A DNA stretch of 64,000 nt. It comes from Natronorubrum daqingense (GTDB lineage Archaea; Halobacteriota; Halobacteria; Halobacteriales; Natrialbaceae). Every line of letters starts with the position of its first letter. The stretch's first letter is position 1. Below the pieces are notes generated by a model. The model was not told the origin of the DNA and made no database searches. It saw only the letters and a program-made list of their open reading frames with translations. Positions 1-7,740 of the stretch are shown piece by piece. The stretch lies in the NCBI RefSeq assembly GCF_001971705.1, contig NZ_CP019327.1, positions 3,100,001 to 3,164,000 of the forward strand, in the 5' to 3' direction. A program made the translations under genes and the position numbers.

Positions 1-335
1 GCCGTAGCCGTCGGGGCCTCGTAGGTGCCGAAAATCGCCGCTGCGGTCGCCAGCGAGATCACCGCCAGCGCAGCCGAGAGCAGCGTCCAGTTGCGAATCG
101 CCGCCGAATCCGGCGGGTCCGCCGGTGACGGATCGCGGTCTCGTCCCGGGTCCCCCGCCGGAGCCGGACTCGAGGACCGTCCTCGCCCATCGTCGTCGGC
201 GAGGTCGACGGTCGGATGGTCCGACTCCCACGAGTCGTCTCGTTCGGATTCCCTGTCGGTCGCGACGCCGTACTCCTCGCGACGCTCCGATTCCGTCTCG
301 GGCCAGCCGTCACGATCGTCATCGCTCCCGTTCAT
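1..335 (-). CDS. Acidic single-span membrane protein, C-terminus cut by window edge
   Basis: The reading frame starts at ATG 335-333 on the minus strand and runs off the left edge, so only the first 111 residues are seen. About 80 residues are rich in Asp, Glu, Ser and Pro (start MNGSDDDRDGWPETESE), followed by a hydrophobic stretch (NWTLLSAALAVISLATAAAI) that looks like one membrane helix. The layout suggests a cytoplasmic acidic tail anchored by a helix. I recognise no family, and function cannot be assigned from the visible part. Confidence 0.6.
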   Translation of the reverse strand, partial: MNGSDDDRDGWPETESERREEYGVATDRESERDDSWESDHPTVDLADDDGRGRSSSPAPAGDPGRDRDPSPADPPDSAAIRNWTLLSAALAVISLATAAAIFGTYEAPTAT

Positions 336-400
336 ACCTGTCCTGTCCACGAAAGCGAGGATAAATCCGCCGACTCCGTACACGCTCGCCGCTGTCCGAC

Positions 401-1357
401 TCACTCGAGGAGCCGACGACACTGTCGCCATAGCTGTCGCCGCCCGCGATCCTCCCCCAAGAGTCGAGCGTAATTCGACCCTGACTGCACCACCCACCGC
501 AGCTTCTCGAGCGGCGCTCGTCGCCCGAAGCCGGCCTCGAGTGGCGCGTGACGGGCGTACGACGCTCGAAACGCCGCCCGAAGCCGTCGGCGTTCACCTC
601 GAGACAGCCGTCCCGCGTAGCCGTCGACGAACCGAATCTCCGCTCGCGCGAGGGCGTACTCGGCGTGGGTGACGTGAGCGTTGCCCCAATCGAGGACGGC
701 CGTGATCGCGCCGCTATCGTCGACTAGCAGGTTGCTGGGCTGGTAGTCGCCGTGTGTCAACACTGGCCGTCTGTCGTCGCCGCCGGCCGGCGGAACCGAG
801 ATCGGGAGCTGCTCGCGGAGTGTATCCGAATCGACGGCGTGCCATCCCGCCGGCTCACGCAGGACGAGGTCGGTGCCGTTCTCTCCGCGGGCAAGCCCAC
901 CGACGCGCTCGAACTCGAGTTCCGACATCCCATGCAGTCGCCCCAGGTGCGCCCCCGCGTCGGCCACCAGTCGCCGACGCACGGCAGGCTCGAGAGTAGC
1001 GTACCGAGGACCGGGATTCGTCCCCTCGAGGTACTCGTAACACGCCCATCGCTCGAGTGGGTCAGCCTCGCGCGCCGTTCCCGTCTCATCCACGATGTCC
1101 CCGAATGCCAACACGCTCGGAACGGGCAGCTCACTCCGCTGCTCGAGCAACTCGAGGACGGCGGGTTCGATCACGTCGCCGGTCCAGACGCTGGCTCCGC
1201 CGCGCTTGCAGACGAGTCGCTGCGGAACGTCGCCGCGAGCGTTCTCGAGTTCGACTACGGTCGTCTCGGCGACCGAGCCCGACTTGGGTTGCCAGCGGGT
1301 CCGAACGTCGGCGTCGAACGCCGTCGCGACGATTTGCTCGATAGGGTCGGTTGGCAT
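401..1357 (-). CDS. Aminoglycoside phosphotransferase-like (APH) kinase
   Basis: 318 residues with the protein-kinase-like fold of the APH/choline-kinase family. The Brenner-type catalytic motif HGDYQPSN lies near residue 205 (Asp as catalytic base, Asn as Mg ligand), and LDWGN some 25 residues later supplies the metal-binding Asp. An N-lobe Lys is present in RLVCKRGG. Substrate is unknown; haloarchaeal members are not shown to give drug resistance and more likely phosphorylate a sugar or other small alcohol. ATG 1357 was chosen; an in-frame GTG lies 15 bases upstream. The gene stands alone, with its 3' end pointing to the window edge. Confidence 0.8.
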   Translation of the reverse strand: MPTDPIEQIVATAFDADVRTRWQPKSGSVAETTVVELENARGDVPQRLVCKRGGASVWTGDVIEPAVLELLEQRSELPVPSVLAFGDIVDETGTAREADPLERWACYEYLEGTNPGPRYATLEPAVRRRLVADAGAHLGRLHGMSELEFERVGGLARGENGTDLVLREPAGWHAVDSDTLREQLPISVPPAGGDDRRPVLTHGDYQPSNLLVDDSGAITAVLDWGNAHVTHAEYALARAEIRFVDGYAGRLSRGERRRLRAAFRASYARHAPLEAGFGRRAPLEKLRWVVQSGSNYARLLGEDRGRRQLWRQCRRLLE

Positions 1358-1453
1358 CGGTTCTGCGTCCACACTCGAGCAACGACGGCGTTTGCCGAAG
1401 GTGTTTGGCCGTCGCGAGTTGTCCCTCCGCTTTCCTCGAGCGCGGGGTCCGGC

Positions 1454-1786
1454 TCAGGGCTCGACGAACTCGAGCACCTCGAGGGTGTCCGTCGTCGCGT
1501 CGTACCAGGCCAGGTGCGCGCGAAGCGGCGGCACCTCGGTCGCGTCCGTGTTGTAGGTGATGAGGTCGCCCTCCTGAGTTAACGCGACGATCAGGTCACT
1601 GTCGGTGTCGACGTCACTCCCCTCGCCGATGGTCTCCTCGCCGCTCGGGATCGCGGCGTCGAGACCGCCGTCGGCCTCCTCGACGATCCGTAACGTGCCG
1701 GCTTCCTCGTCGACGGCGAGGTCGTACCACGGGTGGGAATCGGAGGGATCGCTCGAACTGGCGATCTCGCGGTACTCGACGTTCAT
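1454..1786 (-). CDS. Small acidic protein, third gene of the carboxypeptidase operon
   Basis: 110 residues, acidic, no signal peptide and no membrane helix. The start codon overlaps the stop of the upstream lectin-like gene (ATGA at 1783-1786), so translation is probably coupled. The sequence reads as alternating short beta strands (WYDLAVDEEAGTLRIVEEA, LIVALTQEGDLITYN, HLAWYDATTDTLEVLEFVEP), like a small beta-sheet domain. I do not recognise a family. Context suggests a partner or immunity/chaperone-like protein for the two upstream products, which is inference only. Confidence 0.75.
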   Translation of the reverse strand: MNVEYREIASSSDPSDSHPWYDLAVDEEAGTLRIVEEADGGLDAAIPSGEETIGEGSDVDTDSDLIVALTQEGDLITYNTDATEVPPLRAHLAWYDATTDTLEVLEFVEP

Positions 1787-2391
1787 GATTGCCCCACGGC
1801 GACCCACTGTGCGTCCGGCGGAGCGAACGACTCGCTCTGGTAGACCATCCACCTGGACTCGAACCCGTCTTCTGTGACCTCGATGGCCCGGAACATGCCG
1901 ATGGTCGTGTAGTCGGCCGCGCCGATGAAGACGACCGGCGGCGCTTCGAACGATTCCTCGAACTCGACCGACTGCTGGTCGACTTCGGACGTGTTCCACG
2001 AGCCGTCGTCGGCCGCTCCCGGGCTCTCGTGGGAGACGTGACCCGTCTTCACGTCGATATCGCTCTGGCCTTGTCCCTGCCCATTTCCGCCTCCGTGACC
2101 CTGTCCGTTCCCGTTCCCTTGCCCGTTGTTTTCGTGTCTGGCCTGTGCCGTGTTCGCGCCGGCGAGGCCGACCGCCGCGAGGGTGCTCGCGATGACGTGT
2201 CGGCGCTCGAGTGCCAAGCCTATCCCCGAGTCGCTCGTCGGATCGACCGCCGCGGTCGACGATTGGACGCGCCTCGAGGGCCGCTCGCGGTCGGTCTCGG
2301 ACTCGGAAGACCGGTGGTCGTCAGCGGGGGTCGGCTTCGATTCATCAGTTGGTTTCGTGTCCTTAGTCGTGGAGTCAGTGTCGTTCGTCAT
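1783..2391 (-). CDS. Tat-type exported protein with H-type-lectin-like domain
   Basis: 202 residues. Residues 1-68 are a hydrophilic Thr/Ser/Asp-rich leader. Then comes LERRHVIASTLAAVGLAGA, a twin-arginine followed by a hydrophobic core, best read as an internally placed Tat signal. A Gly/Asn/Gln-rich linker follows. The C-terminal 75 residues (SWNTSEVDQQSVEFEESF to DAQWVAVGQS) match the first domain of the carboxypeptidase encoded just upstream, with the shared pattern TRWMVY/SRWMVY and a final W-x-A-x-G. That pattern resembles the sugar-binding H-type lectin beta-sandwich (family assignment inferred). Starts 6 bases after the carboxypeptidase stop, so it is in the same operon. Confidence 0.75.
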   Translation of the reverse strand: MTNDTDSTTKDTKPTDESKPTPADDHRSSESETDRERPSRRVQSSTAAVDPTSDSGIGLALERRHVIASTLAAVGLAGANTAQARHENNGQGNGNGQGHGGGNGQGQGQSDIDVKTGHVSHESPGAADDGSWNTSEVDQQSVEFEESFEAPPVVFIGAADYTTIGMFRAIEVTEDGFESRWMVYQSESFAPPDAQWVAVGQS

Positions 2392-2397
2392 GGCTGT

Positions 2398-3840
2398 TTA
2401 GCAGGTGCATTCGAAGTAGTCGTCGTCCAATTCCGCCTCGTCTTCCTCGAGTTCGGCCTCCAGTTCCTCGGAGGGGTGAAACGTCCGCTGGTAGCGCTCG
2501 CCGCGCTCTGGCATCTCGTCGGCCGCCTCGGGGTCGATGTCGAAGACGGACTCGTCGGCCGTTCGCTCGAGCATGCTCACCGTCATCTCGTAGGCGGTTC
2601 TGATGAGTCGGCCGCCGGATTTTTGGCCGAACTCGTCGGTCTGGCCGCGCATTTCGATCAGGACGCAGGCGATTCCCTCCTCGCCGTAGCTGTTGCGCGC
2701 GATGCCCCGGCCGTCGCCGCCGGGGAACTGGGAAAGCGTCGTGTTCCCCTGCGAGTCGACGTCGTCGTAGATGCCACGACAGAGCTGTTTCGAGAGGTCG
2801 ACCGCGTCGTCGTCGGCACCGGGTGACGTCGGCCAGTAGACCGACCCGGTGATGTTCTCGCCGTCGTCACTGATGTAGTGGTACTGGTTGTGGAAGTCGC
2901 CGACCCAGAGCGGGTCGATCTCCTCGATGGTATCGACGAGAATCTGGGCCTCTGGAACGGGATTCTCGGGGTACTCCTCGGGCAGGTTCTGGTAGAGTTC
3001 GCTCTCGGTCCAGTCGAACCAGTGGTATCGATTGACGTCCCAGCCGACGCCGGCGTCGTCGTAGTCGGTGTAGATCCCGACCGATTCGTCCCTCGCGGGG
3101 GCGTCCGGATCGACGTTGAACCGGTGGCGCAACTCGCCGACCTCGGTGCCGTCCGGGTTCGCCCGGGGCATCACGTGGATCGTCAACTCCGAGAGCAGGT
3201 CGTTCCACCTACCCCCGGCGGCGAGTTCGTCGAGCAGGTTCAACAGCGCTTCACAGCCCGTCGCCTCGTCCGCGTGTTGCTCGGCGAAGAGGAAGACGTC
3301 CGTGTCGCCCGACCCTGCCGTCGCGAGGTAGATATCACGTCCCTCGTTCGACTCGCCGACGGACTCGACGGTCACCTCGCCGCTGCCCTTTTGTTCGATC
3401 CGCTCGAGGGAGCGCTCGAGTTGCTCGTAGTCGTGTAACGAGTTGATGTTCAACTGCTGGGTTTCGGTCGGCCAGGGGCCGCCGGGTCGGATGTGCGTCT
3501 CGCTCGCGCTGGGTTCGTGGCCGCGACTCTGGGCTGCTTCGCCGAATGCGGCCCAGTCGGCGTCGACGGCTTCGGAGTCGTCGTCGTAGACCATCCACCG
3601 CGTTTCGAACCCCGTCGCGGAGACGTTGATCGCTCGGTGGAGACCCACCGAGGTCTCTTCGGCCGGTTCGACGATCACGGCCGGTGGCTCTTCGAACCCC
3701 CAGTCGAACGCGACGGACGCGCTGTCCGCCTCGACGGTGTTCCACGTGTCGTCGCTCGCCGGGCCTGGATCGTCGTGTTCGACGGTGCCGTACTCGACGT
3801 GATCGATATCACCATCACTCTCTGAGTCATTTGTTGACAT
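2398..3840 (-). CDS. M14 zinc carboxypeptidase fused to an N-terminal H-type-lectin-like domain
   Basis: 480 residues. Residues about 10-95 form a beta domain nearly copied in the next gene (DTWNTVEADSASVAFDWGF to DADWAAFGEA). Residues about 130-430 are an M14 metallopeptidase: zinc ligands in EQHADEATG (H-x-x-E), substrate-binding RANPDG and DVNRYH, the third zinc ligand in DFHNQYH, and the catalytic Glu in LIEMRGQ. The tail is Glu/Asp-rich and ends in FECTC. M14 enzymes remove C-terminal or cell-wall peptide residues. No Sec or Tat signal is visible, odd for a lectin-bearing hydrolase; export with the Tat-signal neighbour is conceivable. First gene of a three-gene operon. Confidence 0.88.
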   Translation of the reverse strand: MSTNDSESDGDIDHVEYGTVEHDDPGPASDDTWNTVEADSASVAFDWGFEEPPAVIVEPAEETSVGLHRAINVSATGFETRWMVYDDDSEAVDADWAAFGEAAQSRGHEPSASETHIRPGGPWPTETQQLNINSLHDYEQLERSLERIEQKGSGEVTVESVGESNEGRDIYLATAGSGDTDVFLFAEQHADEATGCEALLNLLDELAAGGRWNDLLSELTIHVMPRANPDGTEVGELRHRFNVDPDAPARDESVGIYTDYDDAGVGWDVNRYHWFDWTESELYQNLPEEYPENPVPEAQILVDTIEEIDPLWVGDFHNQYHYISDDGENITGSVYWPTSPGADDDAVDLSKQLCRGIYDDVDSQGNTTLSQFPGGDGRGIARNSYGEEGIACVLIEMRGQTDEFGQKSGGRLIRTAYEMTVSMLERTADESVFDIDPEAADEMPERGERYQRTFHPSEELEAELEEDEAELDDDYFECTC

Positions 3841-3871
3841 GTATCATCGAATCTCGATGACAGTCTTCGGT

Positions 3872-3880
3872 GATATATAC
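3872..3880 (-). promoter_or_regulatory. TATA box of the carboxypeptidase operon
   Basis: On the minus strand the sequence GTATATATCA centres about 36 bases upstream of the ATG at 3840, which places transcription start a few bases before the start codon, the usual haloarchaeal layout. The rest of the 340-base gap (3841-4181) shows no gene; the AT-rich part near 3870-3990 belongs to this promoter and no other element was seen. Confidence 0.6.
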
Positions 3881-4181
3881 CGCCCGATACATTCACGATA
3901 CGAAACTGTTCGAGTGGCTGAAATCGTCGGACGTTCGCTCAGAAAGTGCCAAAAGCGGTAGCGAGAATCGTTCTACCACCATCGTCGACAGTAGCCAACC
4001 CGACATCGACACCACCGCTTTCTGTCACCGTAACGTCGTATTGACATTCCAACTCGGCTCACTGGCTCACTCCCGCTTCGCTTCTGTCGATGCCTGAATC
4101 GCTCGAGAACTCGAGACGAGCGCCCGCTACAACACGCCGGCGCCTCTTCACACATCGACACCCGGACGAACCCTCAACTGC

Positions 4182-5000
4182 GTGGCTCGCGTCAGTGAGC
4201 ACGTGCGCACGCTCGAGTCAGCCGACAGGGTCGTGAGTCGGGCACGCTCGCTCGCCTGGAGCGTCGGCTATCGGACGTACGACCGAGTGGCCAAGACGAA
4301 CTACGACTACGAACTCGTCGCACGGACCAACCGAACGGCCGCGGGGCCCGTGCGCTGTTACGAACCGTTGACTCGCCACGCGGACGATTCGATGCTCGAG
4401 GAGGTCGCCCGCCGTTCCGGACCCGCGGACGTAATCTACGATATCGGCGCGAACGTCGGTATCTACGCCCTCGCGCTCGCGAGTGGCTCTCCCGACCGTC
4501 GCGTCGTCGCGTTCGAACCCTCGCCGCCGATGTACGAGCGTCTCCGGGCGAATATTCGGGCGAACGGCCTTGAGAACCGAATCGATGTCCGTCCCTGCGG
4601 ACTCGGCGCGGAAACCCGAACCCGGTCGTTCTACGTCTCGACGTACCCCGAACTGTCGGCGTTCGACCGCGAGAGCGCAACTCGCTGGGGAGCCAGCGTC
4701 ACGGACGTGCATCGCGTCTCGAGCTATCGACTGGACGACCTTGTCCGCCAGGACGACGCACTCTCGCCGCCGGACGCGCTCAAAATCGACGTCGAAGGGG
4801 CGGCTCCCGACGTCCTTCGCGGGGCCCGAACGACGCTCGAGTGTCACGAACCAACCGTCTTTGTCGAGATACACGACGAGGGGCTGGCGGGTGACGTGCC
4901 GGCCGAGACGGCGACGGCACTCGAGGAAGCGGGATACGAAATCGACGAGCGGGACGGGTACTGGCGGTGTTCGCCGCGAGACTCGTCGGAGACCTGCTAG
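4182..5000 (+). CDS. FkbM-family SAM-dependent methyltransferase
   Basis: 272 residues from a GTG start. The Rossmann motif I is VIYDIGANVGIYALALAS (around residues 83-100), followed by VAFEPSPPMYERLRANIRAN (motif II acidic residue and helix). LKIDVEGAAPDVLRGA is the signature FkbM segment near residue 200. These enzymes O-methylate hydroxyl groups, usually of sugars or polyketides; in haloarchaea they are often part of glycan modification. The SAM-dependent reaction yields S-adenosylhomocysteine, and the next gene, 46 bases downstream, encodes a deaminase for that product. A start further downstream is possible, since no clear TATA box sits before 4182. Confidence 0.85.
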   Translation: MARVSEHVRTLESADRVVSRARSLAWSVGYRTYDRVAKTNYDYELVARTNRTAAGPVRCYEPLTRHADDSMLEEVARRSGPADVIYDIGANVGIYALALASGSPDRRVVAFEPSPPMYERLRANIRANGLENRIDVRPCGLGAETRTRSFYVSTYPELSAFDRESATRWGASVTDVHRVSSYRLDDLVRQDDALSPPDALKIDVEGAAPDVLRGARTTLECHEPTVFVEIHDEGLAGDVPAETATALEEAGYEIDERDGYWRCSPRDSSETC

Positions 5001-5046
5001 AATCTCATTCGACAGTATAACGCCGTCTCGGGAGAAACGCACGTGC

Positions 5047-6345
5047 ATGACGACACTGGCGATCACCGGCGGGCAGGTGCTGTTACCCGACATTTCGGTT
5101 ACGCGAGCGGACGTACTGATCGATCAGGACGGCGGCGAGATCCTCGAGATCGGCGACGGACTGGCGGGCGACGCCGACGAAACGATCGACGCGAGCGGGT
5201 CGCTGGTCACGCCCGGCTTTGTCAACGGCCACTCGCACGTCGCCATGACGCTCCTCCGCGGGTACGCCGACGACAAGCCCCTCGACGCGTGGCTCCAGGA
5301 GGATATCTTTCCGACCGAAGCCGAACTGACCCCCGAAGACGTCCACGTCGGGGCGAAACTCGGCCTCCTCGAGATGATCAAGTCGGGGACGACCGCCTTC
5401 GCGGACATGTACTTCATGGTTCCCCAGATTGCCGATGCCGTCGAAGAGGCCGGCCTTCGTGCTCGACTCGGCCACGGCGTCATCACCGTCGCGTCGAACG
5501 ACGAGGAAGCTCGCGCGGACGCCCAGGAGGGCCTCGAGGTCGCCGAGGCTCTCGACGGGCGCGCCGACGGTCGGATCTCGACGGCGTTCATGCCTCACTC
5601 GCTGACAACCGTCGGAAGCGAGTACCTCGAGGAGTTCGTTCCGAAGGCTCGCGAACTCGGCGTGCCGATCCACTTCCACGGCAACGAGACCGCGAACGAG
5701 GTGACGCCCATCGTCGAGGAACGCGGCGTGCGGCCGATGGCCTACGCCGCCGAACGCGGGATGCTCGAGGAGGGCGACTTCCTCGCCCACGGCGTCCACC
5801 TCGACGAGAGCGAGATCGGCTTGCTCGCGGAGGCCGGTACGAGCGTCATCCACTGTCCCGCCTCGAACATGAAACTGGCGAGCGGCATCGCCCCCGTCCA
5901 ACGGATGCTCGACGCCGGCGTCACCGTCGGCATCGGCACCGACGGCGCGGCCTCGAACAACGACCTCTCGATGCTCGACGAGACGCGCGACGCGGCCATG
6001 ATCGGCAAACTCAAAGACGGCGACGCGAGCGCCGTCGACGCCGAGTCGGCCGTCCGCATGATGACGCAGGGAAGCGCCGACGCCATCGGCCTCGAGTCCG
6101 GCCGACTCGAGGAAGGAGCCCCCGCCGACCTCGCCGTGATCGACCTCGAGCAACCCCATCTCACGCCACACCACGACCTCGTGAGTCACCTCGCGTACGC
6201 CACGGCGGCGGCCGACGTTCGCCACACGATCTGTGACGGGCAGGTGCTGATGCGTGATCGCGACGTCCTCACGCTCGAGGAGGAGTCGGTTCGAACGGCG
6301 GCGGGCGAGGCCGCGATGGCGCTCGTCGAACGCGCAGAGAACTGA
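5047..6345 (+). CDS. mtaD: 5-methylthioadenosine/S-adenosylhomocysteine deaminase (amidohydrolase)
   Basis: 432 residues of the amidohydrolase superfamily. Metal ligands are visible: NGHSHVAM (H-x-H, near residue 62), IHFHGNET, HGVHLDESE and the catalytic/metal Asp in IGTDGAASNNDLSMLDE (near 298). The NNDLSMLDE segment is typical of the MTA/SAH deaminases rather than of generic cytosine deaminases. It would convert S-adenosylhomocysteine to S-inosylhomocysteine in the cytoplasm. Translation starts at ATG 5047; a longer open frame upstream is only the overlap with the methyltransferase gene. S-adenosylhomocysteine hydrolase follows at 7741, so two ways of disposing of SAH are side by side. Confidence 0.88.
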   Translation: MTTLAITGGQVLLPDISVTRADVLIDQDGGEILEIGDGLAGDADETIDASGSLVTPGFVNGHSHVAMTLLRGYADDKPLDAWLQEDIFPTEAELTPEDVHVGAKLGLLEMIKSGTTAFADMYFMVPQIADAVEEAGLRARLGHGVITVASNDEEARADAQEGLEVAEALDGRADGRISTAFMPHSLTTVGSEYLEEFVPKARELGVPIHFHGNETANEVTPIVEERGVRPMAYAAERGMLEEGDFLAHGVHLDESEIGLLAEAGTSVIHCPASNMKLASGIAPVQRMLDAGVTVGIGTDGAASNNDLSMLDETRDAAMIGKLKDGDASAVDAESAVRMMTQGSADAIGLESGRLEEGAPADLAVIDLEQPHLTPHHDLVSHLAYATAAADVRHTICDGQVLMRDRDVLTLEEESVRTAAGEAAMALVERAEN

Positions 6346-6479
6346 CGAGCGACGACCACTCGCGACGGTCACTCGTCACGGTCGAAAAGAAATCCGAACG
6401 TCTAGATTCCGTTATAAACGCTACAAACTGTTTTACTGGCGTTTCAACTGCGGGCAACTGTCGAGAACTGCCTCGGGGG

Positions 6480-6487
6480 TTTATTCA
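6480..6487 (+). promoter_or_regulatory. TATA box for the PDHAGP-repeat protein
   Basis: TTTATTCA lies about 30 bases before ATG 6513, in an otherwise GC-rich stretch, which fits a haloarchaeal promoter with a very short leader. Confidence 0.5.
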
Positions 6488-6512
6488 CGAATACCTGAAT
6501 GTCTCGAGTAGA

Positions 6513-7460
6513 ATGAACGGGTACCGACTGCTTGCGGCGACACTGGCGATAGTCATGATCGTGTCTGCGCTGGCTCCACTGGGGGCAGCAGCGGCGGACG
6601 AAGCGACCGACGATGACCTCTCAGTCCACGTCGACGACGAACAGTACGTCGTGACGGTCGAATCGAACGAGAGCGTGGTCGCGAACGCGACTGTCGACGT
6701 GACGACCACCGACGACAACGACTCCTACGACGGCACGGGCGAGCACACGACCGACGACGATGGGCTGGTCGAGCTTCCCGAGCCTGACTCCGACGTCGAT
6801 ATCGGCCTCGAGGTGACGGCCGACGACGCGACGACGGAGACGGAGGCGACGCTCGAGGGGGCCGACGATGACGAGGAGGCCCCGTCCATCGAGGTCGATC
6901 AGGACGGTGAGAACGTCACCGCGACGGTCAGCGCGGACGGCGACGGCGTCGCCGACACGAACGTGACGGTCGATACCGTCGACGACAACGATTCCTACGC
7001 GGATGTCGGCACGCACACGACCGACGAGAACGGCACGGTCGCGCTCGAGGCTCCGGACGGGAACGAGAGCGTCGAACTCGCACTCGAGACGACTGTCGAC
7101 GACGAGTCCGTCGAGGAGACCGCGACGCTCGAGTCGGTCGACGAGGACGCTGAGGCCGACAACTTCGGCTCACTCGTCTCTTCGTTCGCCCAGGACGACG
7201 ACTCCGATGGTCCACCAGGCCTCTCGATTGCGAGTTTCGCAGTCGAGAACAACCCAGGTAACGCACCCGACCACGCCGGCCCGCCGGATCACGCCGGTCC
7301 ATCTGGTGACGATGACGACGACGGACAGGGCCCACCGGACCACGCTGGCCCAGCGGACGATGAAGACGAGGAGGACGGCGACGATGAGAGCGACGACGAC
7401 GCTGAAGACGACGAGGACGATGACGACAGCGGCGGTCCGCCGGACCACGCTGGACCGTAA
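6513..7460 (+). CDS. Secreted acidic protein with two tandem beta domains and PDHAGP repeats
   Basis: 315 residues. An N-terminal Sec-type signal peptide (MNGYRLLAATLAIVMIVSALAPLGAAAA) is followed by two homologous domains of about 90 residues. Each carries N-x-T-V-D-V/T near its start, then D-D-N-D-S-Y, then H-T-T-D-x-D/N-G, as in Ig-like or carboxypeptidase-regulatory domains. The C-terminus contains four or five PDHAGP units separated by runs of Asp and Glu. Probably a cell-surface or released protein; the His in each PDHAGP unit with flanking acidic residues could bind metal, an inference. In-frame relics of the repeat continue past the stop codon. Confidence 0.8.
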   Translation: MNGYRLLAATLAIVMIVSALAPLGAAAADEATDDDLSVHVDDEQYVVTVESNESVVANATVDVTTTDDNDSYDGTGEHTTDDDGLVELPEPDSDVDIGLEVTADDATTETEATLEGADDDEEAPSIEVDQDGENVTATVSADGDGVADTNVTVDTVDDNDSYADVGTHTTDENGTVALEAPDGNESVELALETTVDDESVEETATLESVDEDAEADNFGSLVSSFAQDDDSDGPPGLSIASFAVENNPGNAPDHAGPPDHAGPSGDDDDDGQGPPDHAGPADDEDEEDGDDESDDDAEDDEDDDDSGGPPDHAGP

Positions 7461-7740
7461 TCCTCTCACGTTGGACCGTATTTCCAGCACGCTGAACAGT
7501 GACCGAACGACGCTGAGCGATTCCGTGGAGACGAACGGCGACCGACGACTCGAGTGAGGCTGTCAGGGGTCCGTCCCCGTCGTGTCGTTCGTGCACTCGA
7601 GCGCTCGTGATTGCGGACGTTTCGATCGTCGTTTTTCATTTTCGAGTACGCGTGAGGTCGTGGTGATTCAGGCCAGATCGCTTCGAGTCCGACGCCATCG
7701 CTTCGGTAGGGTTTTGACGGCGCTTGCACTCACTCACCGT

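Noticed and set aside
401-1582. Long plus-strand open frames opposite the APH-like kinase gene
   Set aside because: They mirror the minus-strand kinase and have no family signatures; GC-rich halophile DNA leaves open antisense frames almost everywhere.
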